DNA of 64,000 nucleotides from assembly GCA_010015805.1 (NCBI GenBank), contig ML978126.1, positions 558,001 through 622,000 of the forward strand, written 5' to 3'. The DNA comes from Rhizodiscina lignyota. Lineage: Eukaryota; Ascomycota; Dothideomycetes; Aulographales; Rhizodiscinaceae. This document shows positions 55,285 through 64,000 of this stretch, one piece after another (within the stretch, counting starts at the first letter, position 1; each line of letters starts with the position of its first letter). Made by a program: the position numbers and the translations under genes. Under the pieces are notes generated by a model that saw only the letters and a program-made list of their open reading frames with translations, ran no database searches and was not told the origin of the DNA.

Positions 55285-58200
55285 ATGAGGCACCCGGCGA
55301 CCCCCTCGGGCGCTTGCCACGAGCGAACGCCATACCATCGCAAACGAAAATTCTCCGCTCGGCCTTTCTACCTCGCTCTCCTCGCCATCAGTGCGCTGTG
55401 CGCTTATAATCTAGTGACGGGAAGATCTGGAACGCTATCAAACGGCGGAGAGACATTGGTCACGCGAGACATCAGCGATGTCTTCGGACAAGACGTGAAA
55501 GACGTACGCCACACCCAGTTTCACCATTCTGCAATCTACTGACGATGCGATGCAGTGCCATCTGGTCCATCGTGCCCCCGATAAATGCGCCTTCGTCAAA
55601 GCCCATTGTCCGGATGAAGAGGCGGGCCTCTTCTCCTACCTCACCCTGTATTATTGTAACCTGCCACAAGTACAACCGTTCGCTTTCATAGTCATAGCAC
55701 TATGGCTCTGCCTGCTCTTCAGCACAATCGGAATAGCAGCGAGCGACTTCTTCTGCGTCAATCTCAGCACAATAGCAAGTCTACTGGGCATGAGCGAAAG
55801 CTTGGCTGGCGTCACGTTCTTGGCATTTGGAAATGGCAGTCCGGATGTCTTCTCGACATTTGCTGCCATGGGCACAAACAGCGGAAGTCTTGCCGTTGGA
55901 GAGCTTATCGGCGCCGCTAGTTTCATCACAGCCGTCGTTGCAGGATCAATGGCCATTGTGAGACCTTTCAAGGTCGCAAGAAAGAGCTTCGTCCGAGATG
56001 TTGGCTTCTTCATTGTAGCCGCGGCTTTCAGCATCGTCTTCCTTCGCGACTCGAAACTGTATCTTTGGGAGAGTGCGGCAATGGTCGGGTTCTATCTCTT
56101 CTACGTCGCCTTTGTGATCTTCTGGCACTGGTGGCAGGGGAAATCGAGGAAGCGGCGTCATACGGAAGCGCTTGCAAGGGATCATTTCGTTGGTCCCGGC
56201 AGTGATGTTGAACCTGTCGAGCCGTACCATGATGACGAGGACCTTCCTACTAATGGACGGCCTACACCCTCACGAACGACTACAATGACTGATTTTATCG
56301 CTCTTGAGCGCGGGGCAACCGATTGGTCCGAAGAAATCGATGCCGATGATCAGGAGGAAGCCCGTGAACGCTGGCTTGGCGAAATTAGCAGTAACATGCG
56401 AGTCAACCGACCCCGCGTAGGTGCAAGACGAGGTACCTTAAATCCAATTAGGCCGAGTTTGGTCGGTGCTTTGGAGTTTCGAGCCGTTTTGGCGGGCCTG
56501 GAAAAGTCAAGAAACATCCAATCAATTCCTATCAACCTTCGGCGCTACTCGGATGACCCGACATTCACTTCGGCACAGCAACATGACCAACTCTCGACAA
56601 TCTCCGACCCACCTGTACGGCCGTCGTATGAAGTGATTGCTGAGTATGGAGCGCAACATAATCCCAACAACCAGTATCTCGATGTAAAGGGAGCAACTGG
56701 ACATCGAGCACGTGCAGTGTCTGCAAATGATATTGATAGACTAGATCCAGCTATGGTTGCGCACTTCGATCATTTGGGCCCAGTGAATGAGGAGGACAGG
56801 AGTCGGCAGACTTCTCACGACCACGGGACTGACGGCGCAGGCCCATCTACCCCGTCCGTTCAGGTCTCGTTGACGCCGCCACCTTCAGAGCCAAGTTCAT
56901 CGAGAGCTCCGAGCATCCATCCCCCTCAGCGGAGCGAAGGCCCTCAGTTCCTTGTACCGCCCTCTAATGAGTTCTACGGTCCGCCTTCCCGGCCCCGACC
57001 TTTGAATGACCGCTCCTTAAGTCCTGGTTCCATTCCGCAACTACAACCTGAAAGCAACCAACGTCCAGATCCGCCGAAGCTTCAAATACCTCAACCTCCC
57101 CACCGTCAAGAAAGTGGGGCATCGTCGCCCCTCTCACCATTCCCATTGTTCGTGGATGATCCAAACACATCGACGCGTTCAAGAGCTTCAAGCCTTCGAC
57201 TCCCTCCACCTGGTGAGTCACACGAGGCTCTACACGCCAATGGTCATCTCCAACACTACGAGGTTTCTCGCAAGCGTTTACGGTGGTGGCCGTACCGCAT
57301 ATTGCCACCTCCAGAAGTGTTGTTCTCCACACTATTTCCCACGCTGTGCAATTGGCGCGAGAAAAATATCTGGGAGCGATCTTTGGGTATCGTTGCAGCC
57401 CCAAGTATTTTCTGCCTCACGATCACACTTCCGATTGTGGAAATCGAGCAAAAGCTTGAAAGAGAGAGCCGTATTCCGACATTGACTCTTCCATCAGGTG
57501 GGTCCCTTGTCGCTAACGGTCATCCGGATAATCGGAAGAGCACAATCACCATCCTCGAGCCGGACAGTTCTACAATCATAGATACCACAGATCCAGGCTC
57601 TACTGTGAAAAGCATTGGGGCCCATGGAACAACTGCGACTGTCGCAGTGTCTGCTGAGAACCTGCATCAGCACGCAGAGCACCCGGAGACTCTTCCGTTG
57701 CTGTCGCCCAGCCAGCCTCGTCTTCTCGATTCACCAGAACAACTTCCTTCAGCTTCCTCCGTCAACGACCCCGCTGGGCCTAAAGAGTGGAACCGCTGGC
57801 TCCTCATGATCCAATGCTTCACCTCCCCAGTCTTCACTATGCTCATCTTCTACGCCAACTTCCTGTCCGACGACCACGGCCCGTTACTGCTCCTCAAAAT
57901 GTGCCTATACTCCCTAATTGTGGGCTGCGCCCTTCTCGCGCTCGTCCTCACCACCTCGACTCCCACACGACCTCCCAAATGGCGCACCTCTCTCTGCTTT
58001 GTCGGCTTCATCGTCAGCATAGCGTGGATCTCGACAATCGCAAACGAAGTCGTCGGCGTCCTCAAGTGGCTCGGCGTCGTGCTCAACATGTCCGATGCCA
58101 TCCTCGGCCTGACCGTCTTTGCGGTTGGTAACTCGCTCGGGGACTTTGTTGCCGACGTGACGGTGGCGCGTCTCGGCTTCCCTGTCATGGCGCTATCCGC

Positions 58201-58525
58201 GTGCTTCGGCGGCCCGATGCTGAATATCCTGCTGGGCATTGGGCTCAGCGGGATGTACATGACCATTACAAGGGCACAGAAGAAGGGCGAGAAGCACCCG
58301 GATCAGCCGTTGCGACTTAAGCCGTTCCATGTTGATGTCTCGGGGACGCTGTTGATCAGTGGCGCGACGCTGCTCATCACGCTGGTCTGCTTGCTTATCG
58401 CGGTGCCGTTAAGGAAGTGGAGAATGGATAGAGTGATTGGCATGCTCTTGATTATTCTGTGGGTGGCGAGTACGGCGACGAATGTCGTGGTTGAGCTGCT
58501 GGGTTTGAGCGATGATATTGGATGA
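55285..58525 (+). CDS. NCX-type sodium/calcium exchanger family membrane protein
   Basis: CDS is join(55285..55503, 55556..58525), 1062 aa. The protein belongs to the Ca2+/cation antiporter superfamily (SLC8/SLC24-like, yeast Ecm27 and YDL206W group). The first repeat is FLAFGNGSPDVFSTFAA (GNGSPD at 165-170) and the second AVGNSLGDFVADVTVARLGFP (GNSLGD at 931-936). Both carry the acidic ion-binding residue. A signal-anchor-like helix lies at about 25-45, followed by the Cys-containing lumenal segment CHLVHRAPDKCAFVKAHC. The two membrane halves are separated by a ~400-residue disordered loop rich in Ser, Pro and Arg. Location is probably an internal membrane, such as vacuole or ER, by homology. 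The start is the ATG at 55285 within a longer open frame; the N-terminal extent is the least certain part. Confidence 0.9.
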
Positions 58526-58814
58526 GGGTACGTGAATTCGATGTCGATTCTTTATTGTTGATCAGTTTAAAGGCGTTTTTGGGTTAAAGGAATTGCGATA
58601 CCCGCATACGTTGGCTCTGTGGATAGTTGGGGATGCATGGAATTGGAGCATTCACCTGACATCATTCACTGTGAATACACCTCTTTATGTTATACCGTGT
58701 TTACCTTGTGTTCAAGCGAGAAACACGTCATCGTAGCCGCGCGCTTGTGGAGGAGTATATATATTCTCCTTTCAATTCCTTTTCTCAACCAAACTTTCTC
58801 AACATCTTCTCATT
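58526..58814. promoter_or_regulatory. Upstream region of 2EXR/F-box-like gene A
   Basis: It contains block A (58630-58687), duplicated upstream of gene B, and a TATA-like TATATATAT at 58756-58764, about 50 bases before the ATG. Confidence 0.6.
58630..58687 (+). repeat. Duplicated promoter block, copy A
   Basis: 58 bases align without gaps to 59769-59826; I count 49 identical positions by hand. The core is GAGCATTCAC followed by TCATTCACTGT. It lies about 130 bases upstream of the start of gene A. Confidence 0.75.
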
Positions 58815-59579
58815 ATGGCGACGCAACGTCGCTACCACACTCGATCTCGCTCGATCTTCCCTTTCTTCCGCCTTCCAGCCGAGCTTCGCGATGCAGTCTA
58901 CGATGCCTACCATCCCTCTCCAGATATCAAGGTCGTCAAAAGTACAAAGATGACCGTCGCGCCAGGCATTCTCAGAGTTAGTGGCCTAGGAGGAGATGAG
59001 CTGGGCCCTATTCTCAAGCTGTGTCACATCAACCGTCAAATCCGCCAGGAAGTGTTGCAGCGTCTGCTCGCCCGTAAGACCGCTGTGGTTAGAGCCGCCG
59101 ATCTTAAGCAACTCATCAATCTCATTTCGAGCGAGGTTCGCAACAGACTCAGCAGCATGTACTTGCAAGGGTTTTCGATGACCCCCTTGGACAGTTCTTG
59201 GTACCAAGGTTTTGCAGAAGAGTCTGTCCTGGAACGGCGTGGAGTCCTCGCCTTCGACCGCGACGCTGTGTTCGACCTCTCTGTTAACCTGAAAGTCGAA
59301 TTCCCTGCGTTGAGACAACTTCAAGTACGCTTGCACGGTCTCGACTGCTCGAACCCGGATTTCGTTGAAAGCATTAATACAATCCTCCATTCAACCAACG
59401 GACCGCATCTGGCTCTGTTGCAGTCTCTCAAAGGAGTGATGTGGCTGTGCAATCTACGTGGGCTTGAAGCGTTCTACTTGGACAAGGACCACTGGTGTGA
59501 AGCATGTGATAAGCTGCACAATATCGAAGTACAGGCGATAGAGCGTTATATTCGAGAGCAAGTCGTCGGAACTGTCTAG
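58815..59579 (+). CDS. 2EXR/F-box-like protein A
   Basis: A single exon of 254 aa. After a short basic N-terminus, FFRLPAELRDAVYDAYHPS (about residues 17-35) resembles the LPxELR-xxIY start of fungal 2EXR and F-box-like domains. These often act as substrate adaptors or have unknown roles. GPILKLCHINRQIRQEVLQRLLARKTAVV follows, typical of the same group. The C-terminus has Cys and His residues (DHWCEACDKLHN). Gene B at 60024 is a diverged tandem paralog with the same block order. The promoter has a TATA-like box and a block shared with gene B. No interacting partner can be named. Confidence 0.8.
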   Translation: MATQRRYHTRSRSIFPFFRLPAELRDAVYDAYHPSPDIKVVKSTKMTVAPGILRVSGLGGDELGPILKLCHINRQIRQEVLQRLLARKTAVVRAADLKQLINLISSEVRNRLSSMYLQGFSMTPLDSSWYQGFAEESVLERRGVLAFDRDAVFDLSVNLKVEFPALRQLQVRLHGLDCSNPDFVESINTILHSTNGPHLALLQSLKGVMWLCNLRGLEAFYLDKDHWCEACDKLHNIEVQAIERYIREQVVGTV

Positions 59580-60023
59580 CGCGGCCTCCTTGAGCGTGGC
59601 GTTCATGGGAACATGGAGCGCTGGATTTCTCGGGCAGACTAAAAGGCATTGGCTCAGACAGGCTTGATGGTGACGGAAGGTTCAAGCGTGACTATAATTC
59701 AAGTTACAATACACTGACGTTCAAGTATGTCTATACTCTTCAATCAATACAGGTTACACCCTACCTGGGATGCAAGGAATGGGAGCATTCACTTGGTCTC
59801 ATTCACTGTCAATACATCTCTTTGCATCATGCCGAGTCTAGCCGTTCACTTCAAGTGAAATGTGATATCACAGCCGCGCAAGCACAGACTTGTGTTCACT
59901 CTGCGGTTTCGGAGCGAAGCCTTTCGACAGCGGCTGCCTTCACAACAACCCGCACCAGCGGAAGAGCGTGTATAAATATCTTCTTTCTTCCCTGTATCTC
60001 TCAACTTCCTCAACACCTCCAAG
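59580..60023. promoter_or_regulatory. Spacer and promoter between the two paralogs
   Basis: 444 bases carrying the 3' end of gene A and the promoter of gene B. It includes the duplicated block B (59769-59826) and TATAAATA at 59971-59978, about 50 bases before the ATG of gene B. Confidence 0.6.
59769..59826 (+). repeat. Duplicated promoter block, copy B
   Basis: Partner of 58630-58687. It lies about 200 bases upstream of the gene B start. Near both start codons a second short similarity, TCTCAAC..TCAACA, is also shared. Confidence 0.75.
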
Positions 60024-60884
60024 ATGGGTTGGTCAGAGTCCAGCCTGACTTCCTTGGCGGCTTTAATCAAGAGTCTCACCACGGCGACGCTAGATCCTCA
60101 CGAGGACAGTCCTCACGATGGCAATTCACGCGCTGCCTCTCCCTTCCTCAGTCTTCCCGCCGAGCTCCGCATCGCCATCTACGACGCGTACCATCCGTCG
60201 TCGATCATTGCTGCGAGGTCTATCATCGGCATCATGACGGATGTCACCAAGACGCAGGGCTTCCTACCTTCTTTCAGCGCCGGAAATGACAGCCTCGGCG
60301 CGATTTTCAAACTGTGTCATATCAACCGCCAAATCCGCAATGAGGTGCTGCACCATTTCTTCGCGAGCAAGACCGTCGCCGTCAAGCCTGACAACCTCCC
60401 GAGACTTATTAAGGTCCTCCCGCATCAAGCTCGCAACATCCTAAGCAGCATCTTCTTGGTCGCATTTCCGATCTATTCAAGGCCGGATGATCCGAACCAT
60501 TTTCACACGCGGTGGGAAACATACTATAATGCCGACCCCCGGCACTGCTTTCGGTATCAGCTGAAGACGGAATTCCCAGCGCTGAAAAGACTTCGAGTGC
60601 GCCTACATCATCGTGCGTGCCTGCGCTGCGACTGGGTATGGGGCTGGCATGGTGTGGAACCGGATATGGGCAAGTTGCTGGCGGGCCAGGGACCGGCGTG
60701 GCTGTCCAAGCAGTATGGAGTCGAGGAGTTCGCGTTGGACAAGAACGGCGTCTACTGCAAGTTCTGCCGTGAAGGGGGCGATACCGCGGCACAGTTGGAG
60801 AAGCTCGAGGGCCGCATCCAAGAGCGGATTGCTGGATGCCCGCCTCCAAGAGTAGATATTTGGAGACTAGCGGGCCGGTGGTGA
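60024..60884 (+). CDS. 2EXR/F-box-like protein B
   Basis: A single exon of 286 aa. LPAELRIAIYDAYHPSSII (about residues 48-66) and GAIFKLCHINRQIRNEVLHHFFASKTVAVK match the same positions of protein A, as does EFPALKRLRVRLH. The N-terminus is about 30 residues longer and acidic. The C-terminal half has Cys residues (CLRCDW, YCKFCREGG) that suggest a small metal-binding feature, also partly present in A. Divergence from A is substantial, so the duplication is old. ATG 60024 follows a TATA-like box by about 50 bases. Confidence 0.8.
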   Translation: MGWSESSLTSLAALIKSLTTATLDPHEDSPHDGNSRAASPFLSLPAELRIAIYDAYHPSSIIAARSIIGIMTDVTKTQGFLPSFSAGNDSLGAIFKLCHINRQIRNEVLHHFFASKTVAVKPDNLPRLIKVLPHQARNILSSIFLVAFPIYSRPDDPNHFHTRWETYYNADPRHCFRYQLKTEFPALKRLRVRLHHRACLRCDWVWGWHGVEPDMGKLLAGQGPAWLSKQYGVEEFALDKNGVYCKFCREGGDTAAQLEKLEGRIQERIAGCPPPRVDIWRLAGRW

Positions 60885-63590
60885 AGAGGTATTAGGCGGA
60901 ACAAAACTACGATACACAGGCATTTGAGGAGGCCTACACTATTCCAGTCAATCCATATTATTCCCGCCAATACTGTGCACTTCTGATAAATACCTTCGTG
61001 AGATGATCAAATATGCACTCGCTAGCGCCGGAGAAGCAGACTCGTTTCTGCTGCGTGCATTCAAACTTCACATGGAACCTCGATGGAGTGGACCGGTACC
61101 TGTTGGCGAAGATGTTACCCCACGGACGGTCAGCAGTTTTGCAGGACTTGAGTACAGGGAAAGAGATTTGGCCGGCACGCGATCAATAATTTGAAAGTCC
61201 ACTGTGTTCGTGAACGCCATCTGCATGGACCAAATTGAAGGCCAATCCAAGAAGTAAATCCCGACGTATGGGGAAATCTCGCGAGCGAAGAATCATCAGA
61301 CCATCGCGACCCGCAATTTGTTCCAGAATGGATCCAGGGGTAGGGCGGGGCTCGTATTAGAAAGGGCAGTTGGATGCTTGGCCATACACTGGTTGATTGA
61401 CTAGATATCAGAGAATTAGCAGTCACTAGTGTCTCTAATAACGAGGTCAACCAATAAGGGAAGTGTGCTGGCAAGTGAGTGACAAAAGAATCGAGTCGTA
61501 GCTACAATATATCGAACCGCGAGGCTGCACATCCTCGTCGGTCAATAGATTATATATAGTAAAGCTGCGTATTTAGGACGAATACTGACTGGTGGATATC
61601 AAATCAAAGTTTCAGAGATGGTCTTCTTTGTGCTGAAGAATGAAACTCGGGCTTACTGTAGCCGTTTAGTTAATCGACCTGTGAGGATGTAGTTCTTCTC
61701 CAGTCAATACAGATCATATACACTGAAGCTACTTATTTTGGGCAGAGACTGATTGGTGGATATTCAATGGAGCTTTCAGAGATCCTCTCCTGCGCGCAGA
61801 AGAATAAAACTTGACCTTGCCAGAGATATACAGTTAATTAGGCTCAGCAATTGTGTCACACCGGTAGCTAGCAAGATTCGAGGATGTGCGAGCGTAAGAG
61901 GCCTACAACGACGTTTCCTTTCCACGACAACAAGAAGCAAACCCTCTAAGGTAGACTTAGCAAGCTGCTCCTTAATCACCTCGAATGCGAACTTACGAAT
62001 GCGCGGAAGCTTCTTGGAGTGCTGAAGACAATTATAATAGAGCAGCGCTGTACGCCGTTTGCTCGCTGAAAACCAGCTCCGTCGTAGACGCGAATGACAG
62101 GCGCTCGCTAGATATGTCGTGCCGCTGACGTCGCCGCACACTGCAGTAGCTCGAGGTGTCCCTTGGTTGGCCTGTCCCATGAAGTCGGACCGTAAATCGT
62201 ACCTAAGGCAGATACCCGCGTCACACGGTCACAGTCGTCCCATGCCACGATACATATATTGAGCAACAACAAACATCCCAGCTCCAGCGCTGCGTCTCAT
62301 ATCTCGGGACGCGCTGCAGTCTGTAAGCAATCAGCCGCGACCATAGAACAACGCGCGAGGCTAAGAATGCAGCAGGCTTGCATTGCTGGGTGCTCGCTGC
62401 CCAAGCAAGGCGTGTGCTGCGGACGTGACGGAGACGACAGAAGGAAAGAGTCAGAAGAATGAGATAAATGTCGTGGAACGTCACTTAGCCGGGCTCTTAA
62501 GACAGTCAGCCAACTCTCAGCGCCACGGTGCGTGCGTGTGTAATTGAAAGACGAGCTTGAGAGGCATGAGACGGCGGCTTTCCATCTTGACGATGGTTGG
62601 ACTTACACGTGGCATTGCATATCACGCCTGCCCGAGAGATGCCCAACGCCGAGCAAAAGCGCACGCTGATGGGACGAAACGGCGGCGCATGCTGGACTAA
62701 GCTGCCATACATGCACACGTTGGGCCTCGATTGAAAAAATAGAAAAGTGGTGATTACATGGGTGAGCGTGAAAAATGAGGCTCCAGAATTTTCGCCGGGT
62801 AAGGCGTGCAGTGGGAAAGGCATTGACCGCCCTCGAGACGAATGACTGTTCGCACAGTGGAATAAATAGCACACGAGTCCTCGAAATTGCGTCTGTAGAC
62901 TTCAATTCAAACTTACCACTCAATTGCTGCTGCGTCCTGCACCGTCCGCTAGCACTCCGTCCAGCAGCTGGCTAGCGATTGCACGACGTCTGTTCCGGAT
63001 GTATTTGCCCAAAGCTTCATATCGACTTCGCAGATACAGATACCGGCGGGCCATCGAGCGAATAACGTGAACTGGCGGGGCTGATTGGACTGGCGCACAG
63101 TGTCCTCTGGAGCGCTGTCCCTGTCACTGCTGGGGTTGGCACTCAGGCGTTGTGGCGAGCGCTGCCCGAAGCCGACTCGAAAACGACTCGAACACTTCCT
63201 CTTGCGGAGCCTCTGCCACCCTGAGCGGCTTCAGGAGGCCTATATCAAGCCTCCATTTGGATTAGGGCGTGGTGGTGTCCGGGCTGGATCGAGAAGCTTC
63301 TCTCCAATCTCCGGCACTGCGCTCCACGTCTCCTTGCCGGTACGTATCCAATGCCCATCAGTATCGCGAGGCGCATCTCGTGCAGCAAGAGTCGTCATCT
63401 TACGCTGACCCTGCCAGCAGCGCCCTATCCCCATCCTATCCCAGGCCTTGCGGCAGAGCAGGATCCGCAGGCATTCACAGTGCTCAGTCGCGGCACGCAA
63501 GGGCAGCGCGAAGCTTGAGTATATCATTGTCGCTAGCGCCGCCTCCCGAGCCAAGGAGCGAGAGCGAGTGGAATTCGGGGCCCCTTATTT
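60885..63590. other. Gene-poor region with a local duplication
   Basis: About 2.7 kb without a supported gene. A ~140-bp sequence is duplicated at 61541-61675 and 61703-61843. A 134-codon minus-strand frame at 61776-62180 begins with ATG but overlaps the duplication and matches nothing I recognise. Confidence 0.5.
61541..61843 (+). repeat. Diverged tandem duplication of ~140 bp
   Basis: Copies start with GTCAATA at 61541 and 61703. They share GACTG.TTGGTGGATAT, AGCTTTCAGAGAT or AGTTTCAGAGAT, AGAAT.AAAC and TTAGTTAAT or AGTTAATTA, in the same order. The offset is about 162 bp. Confidence 0.55.
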
Positions 63591-64000
63591 GCGCGCAGTT
63601 AGTTGTGGCCTGGTATTGTTAAGCCAGCCGCCGCCTCATTTCGTCTCGCGCGCCCGACGCTCGTCGCTGCAGAGGCCCACTCGACTTCCCCACCAGCAAA
63701 CCTCTCTCAATCCCCCTCCTGACGCACTTCTTCGCACGTCCATCCATTGACTCCTTCACCTTCACTCCTCCTGTCGCCGCCACCCCAAACAGCAGCGTGC
63801 CTCCAGGTCTGGCAGCGCATCCTTGCCTTGCTTCGGCCTGTTTCTCGCGCAGACGAGGGGCCGCTCACCGTCCACTCACACCACGCGCCCGCGCCCTCTG
63901 AGACACGCCTCTGCCATCAGCCAACACAGCAGAAACACCTCCCCTGAGCACTGGCCAAAGCCGACGAGCAGCGAAATCCGCCTGCGCCATCTCAACCACT
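63591..64000 (+). promoter_or_regulatory. ATG-free C-rich leader running off the right edge
   Basis: The last ~400 bases are rich in C and T on the + strand and contain no ATG. Leaders of the cyclin gene and others in this window look the same. This suggests that a + strand gene starts just beyond 64000; that is inference. Confidence 0.35.

Noticed and set aside
61776-62180. 134-codon minus-strand frame starting with ATG
   Set aside because: It overlaps a non-coding-looking local duplication, has no recognisable domain and no supporting neighbour. Kept only as a remote possibility.

Overview
The window is nuclear DNA of a filamentous ascomycete. The genes carry short GT-AG introns (mostly 49-96 nt) with CTAAC-type branch points. 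The proteins are typical Pezizomycotina families: Zn2Cys6 regulators, a Pho80/PREG cyclin, an RTA1-like protein, Dal5-type transporters and a COQ10/TRM140 pair. Gene content and the loose, repeat-poor layout fit Dothideomycetes best, but that class assignment is inference. I support 22 protein-coding genes and one probable broken gene. No tRNA, rRNA or CRISPR was recognised.

Left part (0-19 kb), all + except TRM140: an SHR3-like ER permease chaperone, a BCS1-like AAA ATPase, a Zn2Cys6 factor, a Pho80-like cyclin, a large WW + PhoD-like phosphatase, then the divergent pair TRM140-like tRNA methyltransferase / COQ10. Two phosphate-linked families (Pho80 cyclin, PhoD-like enzyme) are neighbours, but nothing in the sequence proves co-regulation.

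Middle part (19-43 kb) is accessory in character: a 3-kb gene-free stretch with relic repeats, then a co-oriented minus-strand trio (Dal5-type transporter, aldo/keto reductase, second Dal5-type transporter) flanked by two copies of a diverged dispersed repeat. After it come two GFA-fold genes around a cysteine-rich single-pass membrane protein, a probable pseudogene, a C2-domain protein, and a divergent pair of an RTA1-like membrane protein and a Upc2-like Zn2Cys6 factor. Four unusually long introns (222-313 nt) all lie in this part. The zinc-cluster gene has an apparent non-AG splice acceptor inside its DNA-binding domain.

Right part (43-61 kb) is again housekeeping: ECM29 (proteasome adaptor), PRP28 (spliceosomal DEAD-box helicase), ERD1 (Golgi EXS protein) and an NCX-type cation exchanger, arranged as convergent and divergent pairs. 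An 11-bp-period minisatellite sits between PRP28 and ERD1. Two tandemly duplicated 2EXR/F-box-like genes follow, with a duplicated promoter block. The last 3 kb has no supported gene and ends in an ATG-free C-rich leader that probably belongs to a gene beyond the right edge.
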